From: DAIOEK01 sp964648485
Lineage (GTDB): Bacteria; Chloroflexota; Anaerolineae; Anaerolineales; Anaerolineaceae
Assembly: GCA_964648485.1 (NCBI GenBank)
Contig: CAZYOF010000017.1
Location: 4,896-68,895 of the forward strand
DNA: 64,000 nt
Direction: 5' to 3'
Below, in pieces: positions 26,834 to 37,600 of the stretch. How positions within the stretch are numbered: the stretch's first letter is position 1; every line of letters starts with the position of its first letter. Below the pieces are notes generated by a model. That model was not told where the DNA came from. It made no database searches and saw only the letters and a program-made list of their open reading frames with translations. The position numbers and the translations under genes are program-made.

Positions 26834-26871
26834 CTATCATTCTGCCTTGCCCTATTGGGTATAAGCCAGGC
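26834..26871. repeat. partial copy of the dispersed repeat
   Basis: The sequence TATCATTCTGCCTTGCCC repeats the beginning of the element at 26646, including its ATTCTGCCTTGCCCT core, and ends in a related AAGCCAGG segment. The second arm is missing. With 26646-26782 it accounts for most of the 300-base gene-free stretch 26579-26879. Confidence 0.65.
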
Positions 26872-26879
26872 TTAAATTT

Positions 26880-27632
26880 CTATCTATACTCCGCATCCCA
26901 GGGGGTGCGGCTGGTAATGATGAGGAGATAATCTGTCTCATCAATATCCACCATAAGTTCGTACGGGGTGTGTTTACCCACCAACTTCACAAATCCATCG
27001 TCTGTCAACACCGTGACTGAGAAAGCATCTCTATCTTCAGTAGAAAATTTCACCGTCCCCGGACCTCCGCGCAAAAATACAATATCACTCCCCATCCCCG
27101 TATAAGAAAAACCCAGGGTTAGAATATGCGAATCCAAAACATGACCCAGTGGGATAATATCCATAGTCCATAACCCATCGGTATCTACATCAACGTATTG
27201 ATAAATTTGATCCAGCATAAATAATGGGACGTACGCATCATACAACCCGATGTCATCCATGATCACACCGAGCTGATTATTGTCTTCATCCAGTGCGGTG
27301 ATTGTAAAGTACGTGGCACCCGCGGTGGCGATCCTCGCCACGGGCAGATACTCAAAGCAATTCAGGTCCAATTCAAAAGTTGAGCCGCCATCTCCGGCGA
27401 AGACCAGGTATTCTTCTACATACTGCGGATCGCAAGAGCCCTCCGGTGTAGGTTGCATGGTAGGTAAAACCGTAGGCGTAACCACGGGCAGATGTGTGGA
27501 CGTGGGCACCCAGGGCAGATTCACCTCGGGCGGGGATGACACGGTTTGTACCAAACGCGTAAGGTTTTCTGCCGAAAAGCAAGACAGGCATAAAAAGCTG
27601 ACAAACATGGATAGCGCCAATAATCTTTTCAT
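26880..27632 (-). CDS. putative lipoprotein of unknown function
   Basis: The 250-residue protein has a signal peptide with lipobox-like FLCLSC at residues 13-18, then a Pro/Thr-rich linker (PTSTHLPVVTPTVLPTMQPT) and a globular beta-rich domain to the end. Two further cysteines (in GSCDPQ and LNCFEY) could form a disulfide. This is typical of surface-anchored proteins in the phylum, but no family is recognised. It lies next to repeat elements and a broken transposase gene in an accessory region. Confidence 0.65.
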   Translation of the reverse strand: MKRLLALSMFVSFLCLSCFSAENLTRLVQTVSSPPEVNLPWVPTSTHLPVVTPTVLPTMQPTPEGSCDPQYVEEYLVFAGDGGSTFELDLNCFEYLPVARIATAGATYFTITALDEDNNQLGVIMDDIGLYDAYVPLFMLDQIYQYVDVDTDGLWTMDIIPLGHVLDSHILTLGFSYTGMGSDIVFLRGGPGTVKFSTEDRDAFSVTVLTDDGFVKLVGKHTPYELMVDIDETDYLLIITSRTPWDAEYR

Positions 27633-27706
27633 CGTTCCCCTCTACATCCTATTATAGGCAGTTCACCAAATTTATTCACTGTTTTGCAAGCCCAATTTGC
27701 ATGGAA

Positions 27707-28171
27707 TCAACCTTTCACCCCCCTGCGTTTCTCCTCCTGCATCATTAGCGCCATATTCTTATAAAACAGCAGCCCCACGATCATATCATTCCAATTACGA
27801 AAGAGATGATTGAGCGGCATGAGGAAAGGCTTGCCGTAGTCTCGCTGCTGGTAGAGCTTGCCCGATGCCCACAGCTTCCACAGATCCACACCCGTGCGGT
27901 CGCGCAGATCGGTGAAAAGGGCATCGAGGATGGCTTCCCACACGCCCGCTTTCACCCAGCCGGTGTAGCGCCTGAAACAGGTGGTGTAGGGTGGATAGCC
28001 CTCGGGCAGCTCCATCCACTGGATGTCACGCAGGATGACATAGAGGATGCCCTCGAGCACATCGCGGTCGTTGGCGGGTTTGCGCCCCACCGTGCCCTCT
28101 GCCCGCGGGGGGATGACCCCCTGCACGAGCTGCCAGCGCCGGTCGTTGAGGAAGGTGGTTTTACGCTGCAT
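27707..28171 (-). pseudogene. truncated IS5-type (DUF4096) transposase remnant
   Basis: About 154 residues match the N-terminal DUF4096 domain of IS5-family transposases: FLNDRRWQLVQGVIPP, GRKPANDRDVLEGILYV, WMELPEGYPPYTTCFRRY and WVKAGVWEAI. The DDE catalytic core that should follow is absent, and the C-terminus (NDMIVGLLFYKNMALMMQEE) is unusual. No terminal inverted repeats were identified, so the element cannot move by itself. It could also be the first frame of a programmed-frameshift transposase, but no matching second frame was found nearby. It marks the left edge of the restriction cassette. Confidence 0.75.
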
Positions 28172-28235
28172 GGTATTTAGTAATGAAATGAAATTTTGCA
28201 ATTTTTGCGATCAAATGTGCGAAGTATGGTTTCAT

Positions 28236-28267
28236 ACCCCCAGTTTACGCACAAAATGGGGGTTTTT
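28236..28267 (+). terminator. possible plus-strand terminator hairpin
   Basis: Arms ACCCCCA and TGGGGGT flank a 14-base loop, followed by a T-tract. No plus-strand gene ends just before it, so it may belong to the degraded mobile element or insulate the cassette from read-through. Within 28172-28489, the gene-free stretch also holds a TATAAT-like box at 28459-28464, 31 bases before the nuclease gene. Confidence 0.55.
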
Positions 28268-28489
28268 CTACCTGTCACGTGTGACAATTGTTTTGAAAAT
28301 AAATAGGTGAATTTTTCAGGAATTATGAGGTAATTAGATAAGGCACACAAACCAATATGAAAAAATGGAGTGACCTAAACTGCCAATAATTTCATTAATT
28401 ACTGAATTTGCAGGATGTAAATTTCTTTGCACTCACTATTTGAAAAAATGAAAGCTTGTATAATTAAATACTAATACGAGGAGGGTAAA

Positions 28490-29563
28490 ATGCCGATTGA
28501 AATTGGAATTTGGCGTATTGAAGATAAGTTAGCCAAAGTCGAATACATACCAATTGAAAATGAAAAAAAACTCGAACAGATCATAATAAAAAATATCCAG
28601 ATTATCGATAAAGATCTGTTAGTTATTGGTAACCAAATCACCACCGCGTATGGAAATAAACTAGATATTCTAGCAATTAATAAGAATGCTGAGTTAGTAC
28701 TAATAGAATTAAAGCGAAATAAGACACCTCGCGATGTTGTAGCCCAATTACTTGATTATGCGACCTGGGTTGAGCACCTAAGTTATGATGACGTTAATGC
28801 GTTCTATGAAGAAAATCACCCAACAAAAAAACTAGAGCAAGCATTTAATGAACATTTTGAGCTTGATATCCCAGATGAATTCAATGAAACCCATAAGTTA
28901 ATTATTGTCTCTTCAGAATTAGATAACAGTACAGAAAGAATAATTCATTATCTATCAGACAATGGTATAGCGATTAATGCAATATTCTTTAAATTTTTCA
29001 AAGAAAATGATAAAGAGTACATCACAAGAAGTTGGTTAATCGACCCATTCACAACTGATGAAAATGTAAAGAAAACAACAAAAAGATCAAAAAACCTATT
29101 TTGGAATGGCAGAGATTGGTATGTGTCTCTTGGTGTAGATGAAAGCCGCAACTGGGATGATTGTAAAAAATATGGGTTTATATCGGCTGGAGGTGGTAAA
29201 TGGTACAGTAATACTTTGGCTTTATTACCACTTGAAGCAAGGGTATTTGTTTGCATACCGAAAGTTGGATATGTAGGTGTCGGTATTGTAAAAAAACAAG
29301 CTGTGCCAGTAAAAGAATTCCTTGTTGAGATTGATGAGAAGGAGAGGCCAATTCTTGAAGCAGAATTAAAAGCAACAAAAATGGGCGAATTTGCAGATGA
29401 TTTGGAAAAATCTGAGTATTTGGTTGGTGTTGAATGGCTAAAGACTGTACCGATAACCAAAGCTATTTGGGAAAAAGGTATGTTTGCCAACCAGAATTCT
29501 GCATGTAAACTGCGGAATAGCTTCACGATTGAGCGTTTAACCAAGATCTTCGAATTAGAATAA
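28490..29563 (+). CDS. NucS/DUF91-like PD-(D/E)XK nuclease heading the type I RM operon
   Basis: The 357-residue protein has an N-terminal nuclease-like domain with Glu29, Asp59 (GNKLDILAI) and the pair Glu73/Lys75 in LIELKR, followed by a Gln in DVVAQLLDY. This is the PD-(D/E)XK arrangement of NucS/DUF91 proteins. The C-terminal half, from about 190, is of no recognised family and contains aromatic segments ([20 protein letters not shown]). GAGGAGGG precedes the ATG and hsdM begins 20 bases after the stop, so it is probably the first gene of the restriction operon. Its DNA is markedly AT-richer than hsdM, which suggests separate acquisition. A role in restriction or in an independent defence is inferred. 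Confidence 0.78.
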   Translation: MPIEIGIWRIEDKLAKVEYIPIENEKKLEQIIIKNIQIIDKDLLVIGNQITTAYGNKLDILAINKNAELVLIELKRNKTPRDVVAQLLDYATWVEHLSYDDVNAFYEENHPTKKLEQAFNEHFELDIPDEFNETHKLIIVSSELDNSTERIIHYLSDNGIAINAIFFKFFKENDKEYITRSWLIDPFTTDENVKKTTKRSKNLFWNGRDWYVSLGVDESRNWDDCKKYGFISAGGGKWYSNTLALLPLEARVFVCIPKVGYVGVGIVKKQAVPVKEFLVEIDEKERPILEAELKATKMGEFADDLEKSEYLVGVEWLKTVPITKAIWEKGMFANQNSACKLRNSFTIERLTKIFELE

Positions 29564-29583
29564 AGAAATGCCAGGATAAACAC

Positions 29584-31110
29584 ATGACAGATAATTCAAA
29601 CGAACTTGAAAAAACACTATGGGCAGCCGCAGATAAAATGCGCTCGAATATGGACGCAGCTGAATATAAACACGTCGTATTAGGATTGATTTTTCTCAAA
29701 TACATTTCTGATGCATTCAACGATTTGTACCAAAAGCTCGCAGAGAACAAAGGCGAATATGAGGGCTCTGATCCTGAAGACCCAGATGAGTACCTGGCTA
29801 ACAATGTCTTTTTCGTACCTGAAAAAGCGCGCTGGCAATACCTGCAGGACCGCGCCAAACAGCCAGAAATCGGCAAATATCTTGATGACGCCATGGATGC
29901 CATCGAACGGATTAACCCGCCGCTCAAGGGTGTGCTTCCCAAAATTTATGCAGACCCAGAGTTAAACAAGCCGCGGTTGGGGGAATTAATTGATTTAATT
30001 GGCACAATCGGTTTTCGCCAGGATGCGCACGCGTCCCAGGACCTGCTGGGGCGTGTCTATGAATATTTCTTAGGCCAATTTGCCGACGCCGAAGGGAAAA
30101 AAGGCGGACAATTTTACACCCCTGCCAGTATTGTTAAACTACTTGTCGAGATGATTGAACCTTTTAACGGCCGTGTCTATGACGGCTGCTGCGGCAGCGG
30201 CGGTATGTTTGTTCAGAGTGAAAAGTTTGTCCGTAACCACCAGGGGAACATCAAAGACCTGTCGATCTTTGGACAAGAGTCCAACCCCACCACCCTGCGG
30301 CTGGCGCGCATGAACCTGGCTATTCGCGGGATCGACGCCAAACTGGAACTAGGCGATACCTTCCTCAATGACCGCCATCCAGACCTCAAAGCGGATTTCA
30401 TTCTAGCTAACCCGCCTTTCAATGTGAGTGATTGGAGCGGCGAGCAGCTGCGCGATGACATTCGTTGGAAGTACGGACTGCCGCCAGTCGGTAACGCCAA
30501 TTATGCCTGGCTGCAGCATTTTATCCATAAACTCAGCCCCACGGGTACCGCCGGAATTGTGCTCGCAAACGGAAGTATGAACAGCAACACTGGCGGTGAA
30601 GGCGAGATTCGCAAGAATATGATCGAAGCTAACATAGTGGACTGCATGGTTGCCCTGCCTGCCCAGCTTTTTTATAATACGATGATCCCTGCCTGTCTAT
30701 GGTTCCTGGCTAGAGACAGGACGAATCATAAATTTCGCAACCGTTCCAACGAGCTATTATTCATTGATGCCCGCAAACTGGGATCGATGATTAATCGCCG
30801 CAACAAAGAGTTTGCACCCGAAGATATCTCCAAAATCGCTGGCACCTACCACGCCTGGCGCGGCGAGGGCGGTGTGTATGAAGACCAGCCCGGTTTTTGC
30901 AAAGCGGCAACCATGGATGAAGTTCGCGCTAACAATTACGTACTGATGCCCGGGCGATATGTGGGCACGGAAGAAGCCGAAGATGACGGCATCCCGTTTG
31001 AAGACAAAATGAATGCGCTGACGGCTCAACTGGCTGAACAGTTCGCCCGTGGAAATGAACTACAGCAACGGATTCGCGAGAATTTGAAAGGGATCGGTTA
31101 TGAATTCTGA
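29584..31110 (+). CDS. hsdM: type I restriction-modification DNA methyltransferase subunit
   Basis: The 508-residue protein is HsdM, the N6-adenine methyltransferase of a type I system. It has an N-terminal helical domain ([20 protein letters not shown]), the AdoMet motif [10 protein letters not shown] at about 200-209 and the catalytic NPPF at 276-279. Together with HsdS it protects host DNA and with HsdR it cleaves unmodified DNA. The next gene (fic) overlaps its last 11 bases. Confidence 0.96.
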   Translation: MTDNSNELEKTLWAAADKMRSNMDAAEYKHVVLGLIFLKYISDAFNDLYQKLAENKGEYEGSDPEDPDEYLANNVFFVPEKARWQYLQDRAKQPEIGKYLDDAMDAIERINPPLKGVLPKIYADPELNKPRLGELIDLIGTIGFRQDAHASQDLLGRVYEYFLGQFADAEGKKGGQFYTPASIVKLLVEMIEPFNGRVYDGCCGSGGMFVQSEKFVRNHQGNIKDLSIFGQESNPTTLRLARMNLAIRGIDAKLELGDTFLNDRHPDLKADFILANPPFNVSDWSGEQLRDDIRWKYGLPPVGNANYAWLQHFIHKLSPTGTAGIVLANGSMNSNTGGEGEIRKNMIEANIVDCMVALPAQLFYNTMIPACLWFLARDRTNHKFRNRSNELLFIDARKLGSMINRRNKEFAPEDISKIAGTYHAWRGEGGVYEDQPGFCKAATMDEVRANNYVLMPGRYVGTEEAEDDGIPFEDKMNALTAQLAEQFARGNELQQRIRENLKGIGYEF

Positions 31111-32224
31111 AGTAAAACTTCTTCCGCCAGCCAGGTTGGAAGAAACCAAACCCATCTTAAAAAAACTGGCATCCGCACACCGTTACCTGGCAGAGTTAAA
31201 GGGTGTAGCTGCATCGATCCCCAACCAAACCATCCTGATTAACACGCTCGCGCTGCAGGAAGCCAAAGACAGTTCTGCGATTGAGAATATCATTACTACA
31301 CATGATGCTCTGTATAAGGAGCAGTTATTCAGCGATGTGATTAGCGACGCCGCTGCAAAGGAAGTCAGCCTTTACGCGGAAGCGCTCAAACATGGTTTTG
31401 ATCTGGCTACGAAAAATCACATGCTCACACTAAACCATGTTGTCGAAATCCAGAAACGGCTGGAACAGAATGACGCCGGCATACGCAAAATTCCAGGCAC
31501 GGTACTGGTCAACCCGGCTAGTGGATCGGTTATTTATACACCTCCTCAGGAGTATCAGACCATTCTGAGATTAATGGATAATCTGATGGCGTATATCAAT
31601 AACCAAGAAATGCATGATGTGGACCCCTTAATCAAAATGGCGGTTATTCACTACCAGTTTGAAACCATCCATCCCTTTTATGACGGCAATGGACGCACCG
31701 GCAGGATCATTAATTTGCTTTACTTGGTCATGGAAGGGTTATTAACCTTACCAGTTTTATACCTCAGCCGCTACATCATTCGCAACAAAGGCGAATATTA
31801 CCGTCAGCTGCAAAGCGTGCGGGACACTGACGAATGGGAACCCTGGATATTGTACATGCTAGAAGCAGTGGAACAAACCTCACAGCAAACCATTCTGCTG
31901 GTGAACGGCATTAAAGACCTGATGATGGATTACAAACACCGTATCCGCAGTGGGTATCCCCGGCTTTACAGCCAGGATCTGATCAACAACTTATTCAGGC
32001 ATCCTTACACCAAGATCGAATTCTTAATGCGAGATTTGAACATCAGCCGGCTGACAGCTGCCAAATACCTGGACACGCTGGCAGCGGATGGTTTTCTGGT
32101 CAAAGAGAAAATTTGGCGCAGCAATTACTATGTCAACCTCCCGTTATTTAACCTGCTAAAAGGAGATAACGGGCCGGTCGATACAGAACCGGTTGTCCTC
32201 ACCCGCCGTATGGATCAGGTATAA
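31100..32224 (+). CDS. Fic-domain AMPylase-like protein with winged helix
   Basis: The 374-residue protein has the Fic catalytic loop [12 protein letters not shown] with His190, and the N-terminal inhibitory helix motif SSAIEN near residues 59-64, where Glu blocks ATP in resting class II Fic proteins. The C-terminus from about 285 looks like a winged helix ([20 protein letters not shown]). Fic enzymes transfer AMP to proteins. The fic start lies inside hsdM, a frequent arrangement in type I loci. It may modify restriction subunits or act as a toxin when the inhibition is released, but both are inferred. Confidence 0.9.
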   Translation: MNSEVKLLPPARLEETKPILKKLASAHRYLAELKGVAASIPNQTILINTLALQEAKDSSAIENIITTHDALYKEQLFSDVISDAAAKEVSLYAEALKHGFDLATKNHMLTLNHVVEIQKRLEQNDAGIRKIPGTVLVNPASGSVIYTPPQEYQTILRLMDNLMAYINNQEMHDVDPLIKMAVIHYQFETIHPFYDGNGRTGRIINLLYLVMEGLLTLPVLYLSRYIIRNKGEYYRQLQSVRDTDEWEPWILYMLEAVEQTSQQTILLVNGIKDLMMDYKHRIRSGYPRLYSQDLINNLFRHPYTKIEFLMRDLNISRLTAAKYLDTLAADGFLVKEKIWRSNYYVNLPLFNLLKGDNGPVDTEPVVLTRRMDQV

Positions 32225-32253
32225 AAACAGATGAAAAGTAAACACGATCAATT

Positions 32254-32307
32254 TGTCATGCATAAAATAGCAAAAAATTTATACATGAAACAAATGTCAT
32301 GCATAAA
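32254..32307. promoter_or_regulatory. three regularly spaced copies of a CATG(C/T)ATAAA half-site
   Basis: Copies lie at 32257-32266 (forward, CATGCATAAA), 32278-32287 (reverse, CATGTATAAA) and 32298-32307 (forward). Starts are about 20-21 bases apart, close to two helical turns. The outer copies share the longer TGTCATGCATAAA. The array lies in the only gap of the restriction cassette, 72 bases upstream of hsdS, and could bind the Fic winged-helix domain or another regulator. Confidence 0.6.
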
Positions 32308-32378
32308 TCCAGTAATGACCTTTAAGTTAGAAGATAATCAAGAGAAGTCCATTCACCAGAAATTTGGGGGTATGAGTT

Positions 32379-33626
32379 ATGAGTTCTAATGAATGGAGAA
32401 AATATAAATTAGAGGAAATTGCTGAGATTATTGGAGGCGGTACTCCATCAACAACAAATCCAGATTTTTGGGGCGAAGAGATACCTTGGGTAACTCCTCG
32501 CGATTTAGCCAGTACTGATGAACGTTTTATCTCATGCGGGGAAAGGAATATTACAAAAAAGGGTCTACAAAACTCAAGTGCACGGTTGCTACCCGCAGGA
32601 ACAGTTTTACTGACAACACGAGCCCCAATAGGTTATTTGAGAATTGCATTGAATCCAATTTGCACAAACCAAGGATTTAAAAGTCTAATTCCAAAAGCAG
32701 ATATTGCTGATAACCAATTTCTTTTCTATTTGCTTAAAAACAATGTTGAGTATTTAAAATCGGTTGGCGTAGGAACCACATTTGCTGAAATATCTGGAAG
32801 TGCACTACGGCAAATTGAATTTCAATTTCCTCCCCTCCCCACACAACGCCGCATCGCCGAAATCCTCTCCGCGCTGGATGACAAGATCGAACTCAACCGC
32901 CAGACCAATGCCACCCTGGAAGCCATCGCCCAGGCCATTTTCAAGGAGTGGTTTATCAATTTCAACTTCCCCGGTTCAACCGGTGAGATGGTCGAGAGTG
33001 AACTGGGGATGATTCCCAAGGGGTGGAGAGTGGGGAAGCTGGGAGATGTATGCAAGTTGATTAAAGGCGTATCTTATAAAAGTAGCGAGTTACAACATTC
33101 GGATTCAGCTCTTGTAACTTTAAAATCCATAAATCGTGGAGGTGGGTTTAATAATGATGGATTTAAAGAATATTTAGGTACTTTTAAAACCTCACAGTGC
33201 CTAAAAGAAGGGGATTTGATTTTTGCACAAACTGATATAACTCAGAATGCGGATGTTGTCGGTAGCCCTGCAATAGTAGAAAATCCCTTTAATTATAAAA
33301 ATCTTGTCGCTTCTCTTGATATTGTCAAATGCGAACCCACAAACGAAATGCCTAGTAGCGGCACACTTTATTATTTTTTACAACGCCAAGAATTTAAAGA
33401 TTACTGTTTGAGTCAAACAAATGGTTCGACTGTCTTACATTTGCGTAGCTCAGAAGTCCCGAATTATTTGATGATCATACCCTATTCAAGTATTTTAAGA
33501 GAATTCAATTCTACAATAACTCCTATCAGGCAAATTATCCTAGAAAATAATCAGCAGAATCAAATTTTACGAGAAATTCGTGATGAATTATTGCCCAAAT
33601 TGATGAATGGGGAAATTGAGGTATGA
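32379..33626 (+). CDS. hsdS: type I restriction-modification specificity subunit
   Basis: The 415-residue protein holds two target-recognition domains (about residues 1-145 and 215-365), each followed by a conserved helix (PTQRRIAEILSALDDKIELN, and ENNQQNQILREIRDELLPKL). It decides which bipartite sequence HsdM methylates and HsdR cuts. The sequence between the domains (VESELGMIPKGWRVGKLGDV) is the usual junction. Both recognition domains are AT-rich at DNA level while the helix between them is GC-rich, a sign of domain exchange. GGGGG lies 8 bases upstream of the chosen ATG. Its stop overlaps the start of the next gene by 4 bases. Confidence 0.95.
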   Translation: MSSNEWRKYKLEEIAEIIGGGTPSTTNPDFWGEEIPWVTPRDLASTDERFISCGERNITKKGLQNSSARLLPAGTVLLTTRAPIGYLRIALNPICTNQGFKSLIPKADIADNQFLFYLLKNNVEYLKSVGVGTTFAEISGSALRQIEFQFPPLPTQRRIAEILSALDDKIELNRQTNATLEAIAQAIFKEWFINFNFPGSTGEMVESELGMIPKGWRVGKLGDVCKLIKGVSYKSSELQHSDSALVTLKSINRGGGFNNDGFKEYLGTFKTSQCLKEGDLIFAQTDITQNADVVGSPAIVENPFNYKNLVASLDIVKCEPTNEMPSSGTLYYFLQRQEFKDYCLSQTNGSTVLHLRSSEVPNYLMIIPYSSILREFNSTITPIRQIILENNQQNQILREIRDELLPKLMNGEIEV

Positions 33627-34672
33627 GCGGATTTAAATATGAGGATGACAATTGTAGGCGATTTAATGACTCCCTCGATGAAGAAGGTCTGGTATACATC
33701 GCGGGGATTGAATTTCAAAGAAGCCGCATCCTCTATGAATTGGCAACCACTACATATATTGATGCGTATAACGAGTTTCAAGAACAGGAATTTCAAGAGT
33801 TAAAGCAGACTGTTTTTGATTCATATCCAGCCTGTGTCGCCTATAATTTTCGGCTATCTGAAAGGGGGGAAGGCGCAAACGATCCTGTACGAAAGCTCTT
33901 GCATTTGAAGGATTCCTGGGAAGCAATCGTTTTCGTTTTATATGCTTTGGTTATGGGGGAAGTGAGATTTAGAAATATTGACATGAAGACATCACAAATA
34001 TTCGTTTCACTAGGAACTGGAGGAAACCCTGTTTACGCCAATTTCAATACAGACAGGATCCTTTCAGATGCTATCAAACAAAAAGTTCAAAACATTAAAG
34101 CCATAATTCTCCATTGTAAAAACAATCATCTGGGATTCAAATGCGAAGAAATCGATGAGACTTTGCTAGATGACCTGTTGGATTTGCAGGATATTCGCAA
34201 CGATATTTCACACCATACAGCTCCAACGCGTGAACAGGCAGAGGCTGAACTTGCTTTAGTGATCCCATTGTTTCAAAAAATGTTGACGAAAACAAAGTTT
34301 TTGGAACGCTGCAATATTCTTCGATTTGATAGTTACTCATCATCTTGTCGATGTGAATCCTTCAATGGACATTCCCTCAACCGGGAGTATGATAACTACC
34401 CATTCCATGATCCGCAAAAAACAATGGTGTTAGGCCTTGGACAGGAACAATTGTTTGTAAACTGGGATGGGGAATGCTTTAGCCTGTCTCCTTTCCTTCA
34501 TTTTGACCGCGATAATTCTGGACATGAGTCTTATTTATGCTTTTATAAAGGAAAGAAAAACAGCAAATATTGGTTTGAGCCAGTAAAAATTCGAACTGAG
34601 AAATCATTTGATTCCATTCAATCTCGTTTTGAAATAGAAAAAGACGATCTTGTCAGACTTTTGGTGCCATGA
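33623..34672 (+). CDS. HEPN-like protein embedded between hsdS and hsdR
   Basis: The 349-residue protein has an all-helical N-terminal part with the segment DIRNDISHH, where Arg192 and His197 give the Rx4H motif of HEPN ribonucleases. A C-terminal domain of unknown fold (about 230-349) has Cys, Trp and aromatic residues ([20 protein letters not shown]). Many HEPN proteins are RNases acting in abortive infection. The gene overlaps hsdS and hsdR by 4 bases each (ATGA), so it is translated as part of the restriction operon. Its DNA is AT-richer than hsdR. RNase activity is inferred from the motif alone. Confidence 0.75.
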   Translation: MSGFKYEDDNCRRFNDSLDEEGLVYIAGIEFQRSRILYELATTTYIDAYNEFQEQEFQELKQTVFDSYPACVAYNFRLSERGEGANDPVRKLLHLKDSWEAIVFVLYALVMGEVRFRNIDMKTSQIFVSLGTGGNPVYANFNTDRILSDAIKQKVQNIKAIILHCKNNHLGFKCEEIDETLLDDLLDLQDIRNDISHHTAPTREQAEAELALVIPLFQKMLTKTKFLERCNILRFDSYSSSCRCESFNGHSLNREYDNYPFHDPQKTMVLGLGQEQLFVNWDGECFSLSPFLHFDRDNSGHESYLCFYKGKKNSKYWFEPVKIRTEKSFDSIQSRFEIEKDDLVRLLVP

Positions 34673-37600
34673 TGATATTATACGAATCCGAAATTGAACA
34701 AATATCCCTCGAATTACTCCGTGACGAGAACGGCTATGTCATCCTTTATGGTCCAGACCTATTAGAAGGCGCCTCTCCCGAGCGTGGTTATAGCGAGGTG
34801 GTTCTTAAAAACCGCTTACGCGCTGCCATTAACCTGATTAACCCGCGCATTCCAGAGGAAGCGCGTGAAGAAGCCTACAAAAAAGCGTTGCGTACCCAGG
34901 CGCTGACTGTAATCGACAACAACGAAGCCTTCCACCACCTGCTAACCGAAGGCGTGGATGTGAAATTCAGTGTTGGTGATGGCAAAAGCCGCACTGATAA
35001 GGTCTGGCTGGTGGACTTCGCGGTTCCGGAGAATAATGAGTTTTTAGCCGTCAACCAGTTCACCGTGGTGGAAAATAACATCAACAAAAGGCCGGATATC
35101 GTCCTCTTCATCAACGGCTTGCCGTTGGTGGTCATCGAACTGAAGAATGCTGCTGATGAAAAAGCGGATGTGCAGGCAGCCTTTCACCAGTTACAAACCT
35201 ACCAACAGGTGATTCCTTCCCTGTTTACATTTACCGCCTTTGAAGTGATCAGTGACGGTTGGTTTGCCAAAGCCGGCACCATCTCCAGCGACTATTCCCG
35301 CTTCATGGAATGGAAAAGCCTGGACGGCGTCCATGTGGTGGATTCAAAACACGAACCCGAACTGGAACCTTTGATCAGGGGGTTGTTAAACAAGACGACA
35401 CTGCTGGATATCATCCGTCACTTTATCGTTTTTGAAAAGACCAAAGAAAAAACAATCAAAAAAGTGGCCGCCTACCACCAGTATTTTGCTGTCAATAAAG
35501 CCATCATCTCCACCTTGCGCGCCTCAGCTAATGAAAACGGGCATTTCGCCGCTGAACACCCGGCCGTTTATGGGCTGCCAACTGTCGATCACCAACCCAA
35601 AGGCGATAAACGCGCCGGGGTGGTGTGGCACACCCAGGGCAGCGGCAAGAGCCTTTCCATGGTGTTTTATGCCGGCAAGCTGGTGCTTGCAGAAGAAATG
35701 AATAATCCCACTCTGGTGGTGCTGACCGACCGAAATGACCTCGACCAGCAGCTCTACGAGACGTTCAGCAATTGCCAGCAGTTATTACGCCAGACACCGG
35801 TGCAGGCTACCAACCGCGAAGATCTGAAAAAATTGCTTTCGGTGGCTTCCGGCGGGATTGTCTTTACCACCATTCAAAAATTTTTGCCGGAAGAAAACGG
35901 CGGGGTGTATCCAACACTGACCGAACGACGCAACGTGGTTGTCATCGCGGATGAAGCTCACCGCAGCCAGTACGATTTCATTGACGGCTTTGCCCGGCAT
36001 ATGCGCGATGCTCTGCCGAATGCCTCATTCATCGGGTTTACCGGTACCCCGATTGAGAAAGAAGATAAAAATACCCAGGCGGTTTTTGGCAATTATGTGG
36101 ATATCTATGATATTCAGCAGGCTGTGGAAGATGGTGCGACTGTGCGCATCTTTTACGAAAGCCGGTTGGCAAAAATTGAACTATCTGCTGCGGATCAAAA
36201 AATCCTCGATGAACGCGTTGAAGAAATCACCGAAGATGATGAACTGACCGAAAAGCAAAAACGCTTTGCCCGCTGGACTGGCAAGGAAGCCGTGGTGGGA
36301 AGCAAAGATCGTATCAAACAGGTGGCAGCGGATATTGTCAGTCATTTTGAGCAGCGCCTTTCTGCCGCAGAGGGCAAAGGCATGATCGTCTGCATGAGCC
36401 GGCGCATCTGTGTTGCACTGCACAAAGAAATTATCAAATTACGCCCTCAATGGTACAGCCCGGAGGATGACAAAGGCGCCATTAAAATCGTAATGACCGG
36501 CTCAGCCAGTGATCCACTCGATTGGCAGGAGCATATCCGCAATAAAGATCGGCGCAAGGCCATTGGCAATCGTCTGAAAGACCCCAACGATACGCTCAAG
36601 CTGATCATTGTCCGGGATATGTTCCTGACCGGTTTTGATGCGCCTTGCCTGCACACCATGTATATTGATAAACCCATGAACGGGCATACCCTCATGCAGG
36701 CTATCGCCCGGGTCAACCGGGTCTTTGGCGACAAAGAAGGCGGGCTGATTGTCGATTACATCGGCATCGCCCAGGATTTAAAAAATGCGCTTTTAGTGTA
36801 TGCTGCCAGCCAGGGCAAAGGACAGATCACCTTCGATCAGGAAGAAGCAGTCGCCAAGATGCTGGAATATTATGAAATCGTGGTGGATATGTTCGGGCGT
36901 TTTGATTATCGTCGCTATTTCGCATTGGAACCCAAGAAAAAACTCACCTTCATCCTTGACGCAGCCAATTACATTGCCGACCTGTCTGAAGTAAAAGAGG
37001 GCACAACTATCCGCAATGGGAAAGAGAGATTCAAGGAGAACGTCATTAAGTTACAAAAGGCCTTTGGTTTGGCAGTTCCGCACCCCAAAGCGCTCGAAAT
37101 CCGCGATGATCTGGCTTTTTTTCAGGCGATCAAAGCCCGTTTCACCAAGTTTGACGAGACAACAAAGACGCGCACGAACGAAGAAATCGAAACGGCCATC
37201 CGGCAAATTATTAATGACGCAATTATTTCCAGTGAAGTCATCGATGTCTTCGATGCCGCCGGCATTCGCAAACCGGATATTTCCATCCTTTCGGATGAGT
37301 TTTTGTCCGAGATTCAGGGCATGGAACGTCGAAATCTGGCGCTTGAACTGCTCAAACGATTGCTCAACGATGAGATAAAAACCCGAGGACAAATGAATAT
37401 GGTCCAGGGACGCAAATTCTCTGAAATGCTGGCGGAAGCAGTGAAACGCTATCAGAATGGATTAATTGATTCGGCTAAGATCATTGAAGAATTAATTCTA
37501 TTGGCGAAGGATATCCGCGCAGCGGATCAACGCGGCGAAAAGTTGAATCTCCGCCAGGATGAATTGGCCTTTTACGACGCTCTTGCAGATAACCCAAATG

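Noticed and set aside
26579..26879. tRNA or small RNA gene in the gene-poor stretch
   Set aside because: No cloverleaf or conserved T-loop was found. The sequence is explained by a terminator-like hairpin and two copies of an inverted-end repeat.
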